Origin: Actinomycetospora lutea
GTDB taxonomy: Bacteria; Actinomycetota; Actinomycetes; Mycobacteriales; Pseudonocardiaceae
Direction: 5' to 3'
Assembly (NCBI RefSeq): GCF_028737205.1
Contig: NZ_JAQZAL010000016.1
Span: 62,001 to 126,000, forward strand
Length of the DNA stretch: 64,000 nucleotides
Shown one piece after another: positions 37,648 through 45,729 of the stretch. The notes beneath the pieces were generated by a model. That model ran no database searches. It was not told the DNA's origin and was given only the letters and a program-made list of their open reading frames with translations. A program made the translations under genes and the position numbers. How positions within the stretch are numbered: position 1 is the first letter of the stretch; every line of letters begins with the position of its first letter.

Positions 37648-38537
37648 CGGCGGTCGACCCGGAACGCGGGCCGGCGGCCTTCCGCCGCCCGGAGGAGATC
37701 CTCGCCGCGCTGGCGCTGCCCACGCGCGGCGAGGTCTTCTCGCTGGCCGTGCCGCGGTTCACCGACATGCCGCTGTTCGGCGCGCACCCGCCGTTCCGGG
37801 TGAGCATGGCGCGCACGCCGGGCGGGCTGCGCGCCGAGGGCGCCCAGCCGTGGGGGCCGCGCAACGGCGTCGGCTACGGGTACATGGCCGAGCTGCTGAG
37901 CGCGACGTCGCACAGCGGCGCCCACGTCGACGCGCTGGCCCACGTCACGATCGGCGACGACGACCACTGGTACGGCGGGGGCAACCCGCGCGAGCACCTC
38001 GGCGACAGCGGGCCGCGGCACGGCGACGCCTCGAAGCTGCCGCCGTTCGTCTCCCGCGGCGTCCTGATCGACGTGCCGGGCCACCGCGGGGTCGACGCCC
38101 TGCCGCGGTCGTCGGTGGTGGACGCCGACGAGCTGGCGGCCGTCGCGGCGCACCAGGGCGTCGAGGTGCGGGCCGGGGACGTCGTCCTCATCCGCACCGG
38201 CTACCTCGGGCACTGGCCGGACACCGAGGCGATGAGCCGCCACGCGACCGCCGGCCCCGACCTGTCCGCCGCGCGCTGGCTGCTCGACCGCGGGGTCGTC
38301 GCGGCCGGCAGCGACACCGAGACCTTCGAGGTCCAGCCGCCCCCCGACTACGGCGACCCGGAGAATCCGCAGCCGGTGCACAGCCTGCTGCTCATCGAGC
38401 ACGCGATCTATCTCTTCGAGTCCATCTACCTCGAGGAGCTCGCCCGCGCCGGGACGTACGAGTTCCTCTTCGTCGCGCTGCCCCTGAAGATCCACGGAGC
38501 GACGGGCTCGATGCTGGACCCGGTCGCGATCGTCTGA
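37644..38537 (+). CDS. Cyclase-family (kynurenine formamidase-like) metal-dependent hydrolase
   Basis: The 297-aa product is of the PF04199 cyclase family. The metal-binding motif HxGxHxD is present in SATSHSGAHVDALAHV. Other typical segments are RGVLIDVPGHRG and VVLIRTGYLGHW. The family opens amide or lactone rings. Following a molybdenum hydroxylase by a 4-bp overlap suggests hydroxylation of a ring and then hydrolytic opening. That order is an inference. Confidence 0.85.
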   Translation: MTAVDPERGPAAFRRPEEILAALALPTRGEVFSLAVPRFTDMPLFGAHPPFRVSMARTPGGLRAEGAQPWGPRNGVGYGYMAELLSATSHSGAHVDALAHVTIGDDDHWYGGGNPREHLGDSGPRHGDASKLPPFVSRGVLIDVPGHRGVDALPRSSVVDADELAAVAAHQGVEVRAGDVVLIRTGYLGHWPDTEAMSRHATAGPDLSAARWLLDRGVVAAGSDTETFEVQPPPDYGDPENPQPVHSLLLIEHAIYLFESIYLEELARAGTYEFLFVALPLKIHGATGSMLDPVAIV

Positions 38538-38545
38538 CGGGTCGC

Positions 38546-38902
38546 TCAGCGCCGCGCGAGGCGGCGCGCGGCACCCGGCGAGGACGGGGCGAGGCCGTAG
38601 TGCTCGAACACGGCCGGCTCGTCCTCGGCGGCGAGCTCACCGTCGGTGTCGATCGACGGGGCCTGCTTGGCGAGGTCCTTCGCGACGGTGACCCGCACGT
38701 GGTCGGGCGCGACCGTCGCCCCGGCCAGCGGTACGAACGCCAGGCGCCGGCGCCCCACGAAGCCCACGACGACGGTGGCGAAGGCCGGCTCGTCGGTGAC
38801 GGTGTCGACGTAGACCGCCTCGAGCGTGCCGATCTTCCCGTCGGCGGGGTCGACGACGGCCTTGCCCTGCCAGTCGCGGATGTTCTCCGCCTCGAAGCGC
38901 AT
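38546..38902 (-). CDS. PRC-barrel domain protein
   Basis: The 118-aa product begins MRFEAENIRDWQGKAVVDPA, continues GKIGTLEAVYVDTVTDEPAF and VGFVGRRRLAFVPLAGATV, the pattern of a PRC-barrel. An acidic then basic C-terminal tail follows. Actinobacterial proteins like this are often stress-linked, but the job is unknown. It is convergent with the hydrolase gene, 8 bp apart. Confidence 0.8.
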   Translation of the reverse strand: MRFEAENIRDWQGKAVVDPADGKIGTLEAVYVDTVTDEPAFATVVVGFVGRRRLAFVPLAGATVAPDHVRVTVAKDLAKQAPSIDTDGELAAEDEPAVFEHYGLAPSSPGAARRLARR

Positions 38903-38913
38903 GGGCTCCGAGG

Positions 38914-39369
38914 TTAGCGCCGCAGCCCCGACAGGACGCGGACCGCGAGCGCCTCGGTGATCCCGAGCCGCGGCGTGTTCTCCCGCGCGCGCTCGGCGAT
39001 CCGCCGTGGCGAGAGACCCATGTCGGCGTAGAGCCGGATGACCTTCTCCTGGGCGGGCGTCCAGGAGGGCGTCACGGGTCGCGGCGGCCGCCGCGGCCCG
39101 CGGCGCTGGGCCGGCACCCGGGGGACGTCCACGGGGTCGGTGCCGAGACCGGTGTCCTTCCGGTCGAACTCGCCGGCGGCGGCGCGGCGGGCGATCTCGT
39201 CGGGCTCGGCGACGCGGAAGGCGTCGCCGCTCTTGTTGACGGCCACGGCGGTGACCGTCGGGCCCCGGCGGTACTCCGCCTGGCAGGCCGGCGCGGTGCA
39301 GTAGGTGTATCCCAGCTCGGCGCGCTCCGCGGGGATCCCGCGGCCGCACCCGATGCAGTCGGTGCTCAT
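38914..39369 (-). CDS. Zinc-finger-like and HTH-containing protein of unknown function
   Basis: The 151-aa product has an N-terminal Cys4 cluster (MSTDCIGCGRGIP and YCTAPACQAEYRR), a variable centre, and a C-terminal helix-turn-helix-like segment (WTPAQEKVIRLYADMGLSPR RIAERA, split here) resembling sigma-region-4 or LuxR-type folds. It may be a DNA-binding protein. TAGAAT lies 10 nt before ATG 39369, without a clear ribosome-binding site. Confidence 0.6.
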   Translation of the reverse strand: MSTDCIGCGRGIPAERAELGYTYCTAPACQAEYRRGPTVTAVAVNKSGDAFRVAEPDEIARRAAAGEFDRKDTGLGTDPVDVPRVPAQRRGPRRPPRPVTPSWTPAQEKVIRLYADMGLSPRRIAERARENTPRLGITEALAVRVLSGLRR

Positions 39370-39379
39370 GCTCACGCCG

Positions 39380-39385
39380 ATTCTA
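39380..39385 (-). promoter_or_regulatory. -10 box TAGAAT upstream of the zinc-finger/HTH gene
   Basis: On the minus strand TAGAAT ends 10 nt before ATG 39369, so the mRNA would have only a few untranslated bases. No clear -35 element is seen. Confidence 0.45.
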
Positions 39386-39428
39386 CTCCCCGCGCTATAC
39401 GCATCGCGGTGCCGCGAGGGGGCTCGAC

Positions 39429-39455
39429 GGCCCCGGGGACACGTGCCCCGGGGCC
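39429..39455 (-). terminator. Perfect 10-bp hairpin downstream of mnmA
   Basis: GGCCCCGGGG (39429-39438) and CCCCGGGGCC (39446-39455) with a 7-nt loop, 2 bp beyond the mnmA stop codon. No T-run. It probably terminates the iscS-mnmA transcript. Confidence 0.7.
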
Positions 39456-39457
39456 GC

Positions 39458-40543
39458 TCAGCGGGAGGTCGACGCGATGGTCGCACTGCCGAGCACGACG
39501 TCGCCGGCGTCGTCCGGGCGGTAGAACACCACTGCCTGACCGGGCGCGACACCGCGCAGCGGCTCGTCGAGGGTCACGTCGACGCCGGCGTCCGTCACGG
39601 CGACCGACGCCCGGGCCAGGCCGCCGTGGGCGCGGACCTGGACGACGCAGCCGGTCGGCGGCTCGGCCAGCCACACCGGGTCGGTGGCGTGCAGCGACGT
39701 GACGTCGAGCTCCTCGACCGGCCCGACGCGCACCGTGCGGCTCACCGGCTCGAGACCCAGCACGTAGCGGGGGCGCCCGTCGGCGGCCGGGCGGCCGATG
39801 CCGAGCCCGTGGCGCTGGCCGACGGTGAAGTCGTGGACGCCGCGGTGATGGCCGACGACCTCCCCGTCCGGGGCGACCATCTCCCCCGGCGCCTCCCCGA
39901 TCCGCTCGGCGAGGAACCCGCGGGTGTCGCCGGAGGGGATGAAGCAGATGTCGTGGCTGTCGGGCTTCTCGGCCACGACGAGCCCGCGCCGCGCGGCCTC
40001 GGCGCGCACCTCGGTCTTCGGGCTCGCGCCGAGCGGGAAGAGCGCGCCGGCGAGCTGGTCGGGACGCAGGACGCCGAGGACGTAGGACTGGTCCTTGTCG
40101 GGGTCGGCGGCCCGGCGCAGGACCGGGTGGGCGGGATCGTCGGCGCTGACGGAGAGCCGCGCGTAGTGCCCCGTCCCCACGGCGTCGAAGCCCAGCGCCC
40201 GCGCGCGCTCCAGCACCGCGGTGAACTTGATCTTCTCGTTGCACCGCAGGCAGGGGTTGGGCGTGCGGCCCGCGGCGTACTCGGCGACGAACGGCTCGAC
40301 GACGTCGTCGCGGAACCGGGCCGCCATGTCCCAGACGTAGAACGGGATGTCGAGGACGTCGGCGCAGCGCCGGGCGTCGCGGGAGTCCTCGACCGAGCAG
40401 CAGCCGCGGGCGCCCTCGCGCATCGTCGCGGGCTTCGCCGACAGCGCGAGGTGCACGCCGGTGACGTCGTGCCCCGCGTCGCGCAGCCGTGCCGCGGCGA
40501 CGGCGGAGTCGACGCCGCCGCTCATGGCGGCCAAGATCCTCAT
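39458..40543 (-). CDS. mnmA: tRNA 2-thiouridine(34) synthase MnmA
   Basis: MnmA thiolates U34 of Lys, Glu and Gln tRNAs with sulfur from a cysteine desulfurase. The 361-aa product has the PP-loop [14 protein letters not shown], the catalytic Cys pair in [15 protein letters not shown] and [15 protein letters not shown], and the C-terminal beta-barrel. ATG 40543 ([10 protein letters not shown]) is used; a GTG two codons upstream is in frame. iscS lies 24 bp upstream on the same strand and supplies sulfur. Confidence 0.96.
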   Translation of the reverse strand: MRILAAMSGGVDSAVAAARLRDAGHDVTGVHLALSAKPATMREGARGCCSVEDSRDARRCADVLDIPFYVWDMAARFRDDVVEPFVAEYAAGRTPNPCLRCNEKIKFTAVLERARALGFDAVGTGHYARLSVSADDPAHPVLRRAADPDKDQSYVLGVLRPDQLAGALFPLGASPKTEVRAEAARRGLVVAEKPDSHDICFIPSGDTRGFLAERIGEAPGEMVAPDGEVVGHHRGVHDFTVGQRHGLGIGRPAADGRPRYVLGLEPVSRTVRVGPVEELDVTSLHATDPVWLAEPPTGCVVQVRAHGGLARASVAVTDAGVDVTLDEPLRGVAPGQAVVFYRPDDAGDVVLGSATIASTSR

Positions 40544-40567
40544 GGGCACAGCACCCTCATGACGGGT

Positions 40568-41755
40568 TCACGACCGCGCCAGCGCGTCCCCGGCCCGTCG
40601 CGCGCGCTCGACGACGGGGCCGATCGCCTCGACCACCGCGTCCACGTCGGCGGCCGTGGAGTTGTGGCCGAGGGAGAAGCGCAGCGAGCCGCGCGCAAGG
40701 TCCTCGTCGAGGCCCATCGCGAGCAGGACGTGGCTGGGGCGGGCGACGCCGGCGGTGCACGCCGAGCCGGTGGAGCACTCGATGCCCCGGGCGTCGAGCA
40801 GCATCAGCAGGCTGTCGCCCTCGCAGCCGGGGAAGGACAGGTGCGCGTTGCCGGGCAGGCGCTCGCCGGGCCGGTCGAGCGGCACCCCGTTGAGCCGGGC
40901 GTCGGGCACCTCGGCCAGGACGCGGGCGACGAGGTCGTCGCGCAGGGCCGTCAGCGTCGTCCGGCGGCGCTCGACGTCGGCGACCGCGGCGCGCACGGCG
41001 GTCGCGAGGCTCATGGTGCCGGGCACGTCGAGGGTCCCGGAGCGGACGTCGCGCTCCTGGCCGCCGCCGTGCAGCAGGGGCGTGCACGCGGTGTCGCGAC
41101 GCAGCAGCAGGGCCCCGACCCCGACCGGGCCGCCGAGCTTGTGCCCGGTCAGCGAGAGCGCGTCGACGCCGCTGGCGGCGAAGTCGACGGGCACCGCGCC
41201 GACGGCCTGCACGGCGTCGGTGTGGATCGGCACCCCGGCGGCGTGCGCGACCTCGGCCAGCGCCGCGACCTCGTTGACGGTGCCGACCTCGTTGTTGGCC
41301 CACATGACGCTGACGACGGCGACCTCGTCACCGTGGTCGGCGAGCAGGGCCCTCAGCGCCGCGGGGTCCGCGCGGCCCTGTGCGTCGACCGGCAGGACGT
41401 CGAGGTCCGCGCCCTCGTGCTCGGCGAGCCACTCGCCGGCGTCGAGGACGGCGTGGTGCTCGGCGGCGGACACCACGACGCGCGTGCGCCGCGGGTCGGC
41501 GGCCCGCCGCGACCAGTACAGGCCCTTGAGCGCGAGGTTGTCGGCCTCGGTGCCCCCGGTCGCCAGGACGACCTCGGAGGGCAGCGCGCCCACGGCCTGC
41601 GCGATCGTCTCGCGGGACTCCTCGACCGCGCGCCGCGCCCGCCGACCCGCCGTGTGCAGCGACGACGCATTGCCGACGCGCCCGAGCGCCTCGGTCAGGG
41701 TGGCCGCCGCCTCCGGCAGCATCGGCGTGGTCGCCGCGTGGTCGAGGTAGGTCAT
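40568..41755 (-). CDS. iscS: Cysteine desulfurase (NifS/IscS family)
   Basis: The PLP enzyme takes sulfur from cysteine for tRNA thiolation and Fe-S clusters. The 395-aa product starts [15 protein letters not shown], has the His motif [10 protein letters not shown], the PLP Lys in [11 protein letters not shown] and the catalytic Cys in [16 protein letters not shown]. It is paired with mnmA. TACGCT lies 9 nt before ATG 41755, suggesting a short or leaderless mRNA. The frame is open upstream, but no homology is seen there. Confidence 0.95.
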   Translation of the reverse strand: MTYLDHAATTPMLPEAAATLTEALGRVGNASSLHTAGRRARRAVEESRETIAQAVGALPSEVVLATGGTEADNLALKGLYWSRRAADPRRTRVVVSAAEHHAVLDAGEWLAEHEGADLDVLPVDAQGRADPAALRALLADHGDEVAVVSVMWANNEVGTVNEVAALAEVAHAAGVPIHTDAVQAVGAVPVDFAASGVDALSLTGHKLGGPVGVGALLLRRDTACTPLLHGGGQERDVRSGTLDVPGTMSLATAVRAAVADVERRRTTLTALRDDLVARVLAEVPDARLNGVPLDRPGERLPGNAHLSFPGCEGDSLLMLLDARGIECSTGSACTAGVARPSHVLLAMGLDEDLARGSLRFSLGHNSTAADVDAVVEAIGPVVERARRAGDALARS

Positions 41756-41764
41756 CGACCGGCC

Positions 41765-41770
41765 AGCGTA
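41765..41770 (-). promoter_or_regulatory. -10 box TACGCT of the iscS-mnmA operon
   Basis: The hexamer ends 9 nt before the iscS ATG on the minus strand. No Shine-Dalgarno sequence is seen in between. The opposite side of this 202-bp gap holds TAGCGT (41916-41921), a possible -10 box for the P450. Confidence 0.45.
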
Positions 41771-41957
41771 ATCCCCTCGTGCACCGCCGGTCTCCCCCGC
41801 CGCCCCGCGGCGAGGGAACGTGTCGCGGCGGAGGAGCGGCGGGGCCCCTCGCTCCGGAGGGTCGTCACCTCCGAGGTCCGCGGGCCACGCCGTGGTCATG
41901 CGGCCCCGCGGGCACTAGCGTCGCGGCCGGTCACGCCCGCCCGGCGCCGGAGGTCGC

Positions 41958-43247
41958 ATGACGCGAGACGTGAGCGACGAGACACCGGACGACCGGGCGG
42001 CCGGCTCCGGGACGGCGGGGTACTGGGCGCCGGGGTGTCCCGCCGGCGCGCACGACGACGCCGAGCACCGGCGTGACCACTTCGACCCGCTGTCGGAGAC
42101 GCTCACGCGCGGCCGCTACGTGCGCATCGCCGGGGAGATGGCGCGGCGGTGCCCGGTGACGCGGACCGACGGGTTCGGCGAGGGCATCTGGACCGTCTCG
42201 GGCTACGCCGAACTGCAGGAGCTGCACCGGCAGGAGGACGCCGCCTTCTCCGCGTTCCCGGTGCTGCTCCAGCACTTCGGCAACACGCGCCCGATGATCC
42301 CGATGGAGTCCGACCCGCCGCTGCACCGGCAGTACAAGCAGATCATCGCCCCGCTGTTGTCGCGGTCGGTGCAGGCGGACAAGGAGCCCGCCTACCGCGC
42401 GATCGCCCGCGAGCTCATCGACCGCTTCGTCGAGCGCGGGCGCTGCGAGGTGTTCGGCGAGCTGTGCAACCCGATGACCGCGCACGCGCTCATGGACGCC
42501 CTCGGGGTGCCCGGCCCCGACCGCGGGCGGCTCGCCGACCTCGCCGTCGCGCTGGTCCGGGGCCGCGCCGAGGGCGGGAACCAGGCCGACGAGATCTACG
42601 CGTACTTCACCGACCTCGCCGCGGCCAAGCGCCGGGAGCCCGCCGACGACCTCGTCACCGCGCTGACCACCGCCACGGTCGACGGGCGCCCGCTCACCGA
42701 GGAGGAGATCCTCGACTACTGCGTGATCCTGCTGCCGGCGGGCTTCGAGACCACGGCGAGCTCGATGAGCTTCGTGGTCCTGCTGCTCGCCGAGCACCCC
42801 GACCTCCAGGACGAGCTGCGCCGCGCCCCCGAGCGCATCCCCGACGCCCTCGAGGAGCTCATGCGCCTCGCGACGCCGACGCGCTCGCACACGCGTACCG
42901 TGCTGGCCGACACCGAGATCGGCGGCCGGCGGATGCGCGCCGGCGAGCGCGTCTACCTCAACTGGGCGGGCGCCAACCACGACCCGCGCACCTTCGACCG
43001 GCCCGGGGAGCTCGACATCGACCGGCGCCCCAACCGGCACATGGCCTACGGCTTCGGGCCGCACCTGTGCGTGGGGATGCACATGGCGCGTGCCGAGCTC
43101 AAGGTCGCCGTCGAGGAGATCCTGGAGGCGATGGACGACATCGCGGTCGAGGACCCGGCGGCCGTCGTGGAGGAGATCGGCACGACCTGGGCGCTGACCC
43201 ACCTCCCGCTGACGTTCACGCCGCGCCGCCGAGGTCCGGCCCACTGA
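41958..43247 (+). CDS. Cytochrome P450
   Basis: The 429-aa soluble bacterial P450 has the I-helix motif LLPAGFETTASS, the ExxR motif in LEELMRLATP, and the heme-binding loop AYGFGPHLCVGMHMAR with the Cys ligand at about residue 371. No ferredoxin or reductase gene is adjacent, so electrons must come from elsewhere. GGAGG precedes ATG 41958. The substrate is unknown. It sits between iscS and etfA, where the backbone has no P450, so it is likely an insertion. Confidence 0.93.
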   Translation: MTRDVSDETPDDRAAGSGTAGYWAPGCPAGAHDDAEHRRDHFDPLSETLTRGRYVRIAGEMARRCPVTRTDGFGEGIWTVSGYAELQELHRQEDAAFSAFPVLLQHFGNTRPMIPMESDPPLHRQYKQIIAPLLSRSVQADKEPAYRAIARELIDRFVERGRCEVFGELCNPMTAHALMDALGVPGPDRGRLADLAVALVRGRAEGGNQADEIYAYFTDLAAAKRREPADDLVTALTTATVDGRPLTEEEILDYCVILLPAGFETTASSMSFVVLLLAEHPDLQDELRRAPERIPDALEELMRLATPTRSHTRTVLADTEIGGRRMRAGERVYLNWAGANHDPRTFDRPGELDIDRRPNRHMAYGFGPHLCVGMHMARAELKVAVEEILEAMDDIAVEDPAAVVEEIGTTWALTHLPLTFTPRRRGPAH

Positions 43248-43248
43248 T

Positions 43249-43275
43249 CCCGAGCGAAGGGCCCCGTCGCTCGGG
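43249..43275 (+). terminator. Hairpin just after the P450 stop
   Basis: CCCGAGCGA (43249-43257) pairs perfectly with TCGCTCGGG (43267-43275); the loop is AGGGCCCCG. It begins 2 bp after the stop codon. It shares the GAGCGAAGGG core with the palindromes at 43459-43508 and 19231. Confidence 0.65.
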
Positions 43276-43375
43276 CCGCCCGCCAGGCCGTCCGAGATCA
43301 GCAGGTCGATCGGCACCTCGACGCGCTGCCTCGCGGGGCCTTTCGACCTGGTGATCTCCGCAGCACCCGCGCGCC

Positions 43376-43441
43376 GGAGATCAGGAGCACCCCATCCACC
43401 TCGGCGGCACCGCCGCGGCGCACCACGTGCTCCTGATCTCC
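43376..43441. repeat. 66-bp inverted-repeat element, copy B
   Basis: Perfect 15-bp arms GGAGATCAGGAGCAC (43376-43390) and GTGCTCCTGATCTCC (43427-43441) enclose 36 nt sharing CCATC, CCTCG, GCCGC and GCGCACCA with copy A at 19305. The arm difference C/G to G/C is matched on both sides, so base pairing is conserved. It lies between the convergent P450 and etfA genes. Confidence 0.8.
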
Positions 43442-43458
43442 GCATCGCGCCCCGGTGA

Positions 43459-43508
43459 CGAGCGAAGGACCCCCTCGCTCGAACCGGTCGAGCGAAGGGG
43501 CCCTTCGG
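43459..43508. repeat. Two GAGCGAAGG palindromes downstream of etfA
   Basis: CGAGCGA (43459-43465) pairs with TCGCTCG (43475-43481), and CGAAGGG (43493-43499) pairs with CCCTTCG (43501-43507). Related to the P450 hairpin at 43249 and to 19231. The second is 20 bp from the etfA stop and may serve as its terminator. Confidence 0.6.
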
Positions 43509-43527
43509 TCAGCAAGGCCGGGCGCGC

Positions 43528-44487
43528 CTACGAGCTGCGCTTCGCGACCTCCTCGGAGAGCTGCGGGCTGATCGAGAACAGGTCACCCACGACACCGAAG
43601 TCGGCGATCTCGAAGATCGGGGCCTCGGGGTCCTTGTTCACCGCGACGATCGTCTTCGAGGTCTGCATGCCGGCGCGGTGCTGGATCGCGCCGGAGATGC
43701 CGAGCGCGATGTAGAGCTGCGGCGACACCGTCTTGCCGGTCTGCCCCACCTGGAACTGGTTGGGGTAGTAGCCGGAGTCGACCGCGGCGCGCGAGGCGCC
43801 GACGGCGGCGTGCAGCGAGTCGGCGAGGGTCTCGACGACGTTGAAGTTCTCCGCCGAGCCGACGCCGCGGCCACCGGCGACGACGACGTTCGCCTCGGTG
43901 AGCTCGGGGCGGTCGCCGCCCACGATCGGGGCGCGGTTGGACACCTTGCCCGACGTCGCCTCGTCGATCGCCGGGAGGTCGATGTTCTCCTGCGTGCCGG
44001 CGCCGGCCTGCTCCTCGATCTCGATGGAGCCGGCGCGCCACGAGATCACCGCGGTGTCGGTGGTCGCGCGGGACTGCACGGTGAAGGCGCCACCGAAGAT
44101 CGAGTGGGTGCCCTCGCGCTGGCCGTCGATCTCGACGAGGTCGTTGAGCCAGCCGGAGTTGGTGCGCACGGCCAGGCGGCCGGCGACCTCGCGGCCGTCG
44201 GCGCCCGCCGCGATCAGCACGGCCGGCGGGGAGACCCGCTCGACCAGCGCGGCGAGCGCGTCGACCTGCGGGGTCGAGAGGTAGTTCACGGCGTCGTCGG
44301 ACTCGGCGACGTAGACCTTCTCCGCACCGTGCGCCGCGAGGCCCTCGGCGAGCTTCGCCGCGGTGCCCGGCGTGCCGACGACGACGGCCGACGGCTCGCC
44401 CAGGCGGCGGGCGGCCGTGAGCATCTCGTAGGTGTTCTTCTTGATCTCCCCGTCGACGTGGTCGACGAGGACCAGGACCTCAGCCAT
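43528..44487 (-). CDS. etfA: Electron transfer flavoprotein alpha subunit
   Basis: EtfA binds FAD and, with EtfB, passes electrons from acyl-CoA dehydrogenases to the membrane quinone reductase. The 319-aa product ends with the FAD domain [20 protein letters not shown] and [18 protein letters not shown], typical of the family. It lies 27 bp downstream of etfB, one operon. Confidence 0.96.
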   Translation of the reverse strand: MAEVLVLVDHVDGEIKKNTYEMLTAARRLGEPSAVVVGTPGTAAKLAEGLAAHGAEKVYVAESDDAVNYLSTPQVDALAALVERVSPPAVLIAAGADGREVAGRLAVRTNSGWLNDLVEIDGQREGTHSIFGGAFTVQSRATTDTAVISWRAGSIEIEEQAGAGTQENIDLPAIDEATSGKVSNRAPIVGGDRPELTEANVVVAGGRGVGSAENFNVVETLADSLHAAVGASRAAVDSGYYPNQFQVGQTGKTVSPQLYIALGISGAIQHRAGMQTSKTIVAVNKDPEAPIFEIADFGVVGDLFSISPQLSEEVAKRSS

Positions 44488-44514
44488 GGGTTCTCCTCTT
44501 CGTGTCGGGGGTGA

Positions 44515-45297
44515 TCAGATGAGCTTCTGGCCCACGAGGAACTCGGCGATCTTCGCGCCGCCGTCGCCCTCGTCCTCGACCTTCTGGCCGCCGGACTTGG
44601 GCGGGCGCGGGGCGAACGAGTCGACCTGCGAGAGCGAGCCCGCGAGGCCGACCTCGCTGGCGTCGAGGCCGAGGTCGGCGATGCCGATGGCGCTCACCGG
44701 CTTCTTCTTCGCGGCCATGATCCCCTTGAACGAGGGGTAGCGCGGCTCGTTGATCTTCTCGCCGACGCTCACGACGGCGGGCAGCGCCGAGGTGACGTCG
44801 CACGTGCCCTCGTCGGTCTCGCGCTTCACGCTCGCGGTGCCGTTCTCGACGGTCAGCGCGTTGGCGTGGGTCAGCGACGGCCAGCCGAGGACCTCGCCGA
44901 GCATGGCGGCCATGGCGCCGCTGCGGCCGTCGGTGGCCTCGTTGCCGGCGAGCACCAGGTCGACGTCGCCGACGGTGCCGATCGCCTTGGCGAGCACCTT
45001 GGCGGTGGTCACGGCGTCCGAGCCGTGCAGCGCCTCGTCGTTGACGTGGACGGCCTTGTCCGCGCCCATCGAGAGGGCCTTGCGGATGGCGTCGGTGGCG
45101 CGGTCGGGGCCGACGGTGAGCACCGTGACCTCGGCGTCGCCCGACTCCTTGATCTTGAGCGCCTCCTCGACGGCGCGCTCGTTGATCTCGTCGAGCACCG
45201 CGTCGGAGGACGCGCGGTCGAGCGTCTTGTCGGCGTCGGAGAGGGTGCGCTCCGACCAGGTGTCCGGCACCTGCTTGATCAGCACGACGATGTTCAT
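44515..45297 (-). CDS. etfB: Electron transfer flavoprotein beta subunit
   Basis: The 260-aa product begins MNIVVLIKQVPDTWSERTL, contains LVLAGNEATDGRSGAMAAML and the recognition-loop type segment AVVSVGEKINEPRYPSFKGIM, all typical of EtfB. AGGAGG precedes ATG 45297. Operator-like TAC-N6-GTA repeats lie 48-76 bp upstream, implying control by a regulator, perhaps tuned to acyl-CoA supply. That link is inferred. Confidence 0.96.
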   Translation of the reverse strand: MNIVVLIKQVPDTWSERTLSDADKTLDRASSDAVLDEINERAVEEALKIKESGDAEVTVLTVGPDRATDAIRKALSMGADKAVHVNDEALHGSDAVTTAKVLAKAIGTVGDVDLVLAGNEATDGRSGAMAAMLGEVLGWPSLTHANALTVENGTASVKRETDEGTCDVTSALPAVVSVGEKINEPRYPSFKGIMAAKKKPVSAIGIADLGLDASEVGLAGSLSQVDSFAPRPPKSGGQKVEDEGDGGAKIAEFLVGQKLI

Positions 45298-45344
45298 GGG
45301 CCTTCTGCGACCTCCTGTGCTCGCATCCGTCCCGGAGGACGTTG

Positions 45345-45373
45345 TTACCGCTCAGTAAGGTACCGATGGGTAA
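45345..45373. promoter_or_regulatory. Operator-like pair upstream of etfB
   Basis: TTACCGCTCAGTAA (45345-45358) and GTACCGATGGGTAA (45360-45373) are two copies of a 14-bp NTAC-N6-GTAN inverted repeat with centres 15 bp apart. They overlap the region where the etfB promoter must lie. TetR-family regulators often bind such sites. Confidence 0.6.
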
Positions 45374-45438
45374 CTTACCTTCTGTCCTGACTCTCCCACG
45401 CCCCGTGCCCGGTGGCAGCGTGGCGTATGCCTCTCTTG

Positions 45439-45477
45439 TTACTCATCAGTAGGGTGTAGACCCCTACTCAGCGGTAA
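45439..45477. promoter_or_regulatory. Second operator-like pair, upstream of the small gene
   Basis: TTACTCATCAGTAG (45439-45452) and CTACTCAGCGGTAA (45464-45477) have the same 14-bp form as the pair at 45345, centres 25 bp apart. They lie just upstream of the -10 box at 45502. Confidence 0.55.
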
Positions 45478-45501
45478 CTCCGTGGCGCCCGATTCGGGCG
45501 A

Positions 45502-45507
45502 TAACCT
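45502..45507 (+). promoter_or_regulatory. -10 box TAACCT for the small gene
   Basis: TAACCT ends 6 nt before an in-frame ATG at 45514, so transcription probably starts there. Translation may start leaderless at that ATG or from GTG 45556. Confidence 0.5.
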
Positions 45508-45555
45508 GGGGGTATGAGGGGTGGACAGCCCACCCCGCCGCACCAGGGAGTCGTC

Positions 45556-45726
45556 GTGCCCGGTCTGTTCTCGAAGATCCAGGAGTTCCTGCGCAGCCCG
45601 CAGGGCAAGAAGTACACCGACCAGGCCAAGCGCTACGCGCAGGACCCGAAGAACCGCCAGAAGGCGCAGGACGCACTGAACAAGTTCCGCGGCAAGGGCG
45701 GCGGGCAGGGCGGCGGCCACCACTAG
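45556..45726 (+). CDS. Small basic protein, 56 aa, unknown function
   Basis: The product VPGLFSKIQEFLRSPQGKKY continues as a Lys/Arg/Gln-rich amphipathic helix (TDQAKRYAQDPKNRQKAQDA) and ends in GKGGGQGGGHH. Similar short SPQGKK-type proteins occur in actinobacteria without a known job. GTG 45556 has GGGAG 5 nt upstream; an in-frame ATG 45514 directly after a -10 box would give 70 aa. It is divergent from etfB and shares its operator-rich region. Confidence 0.65.
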   Translation: MPGLFSKIQEFLRSPQGKKYTDQAKRYAQDPKNRQKAQDALNKFRGKGGGQGGGHH

Positions 45727-45729
45727 GCG

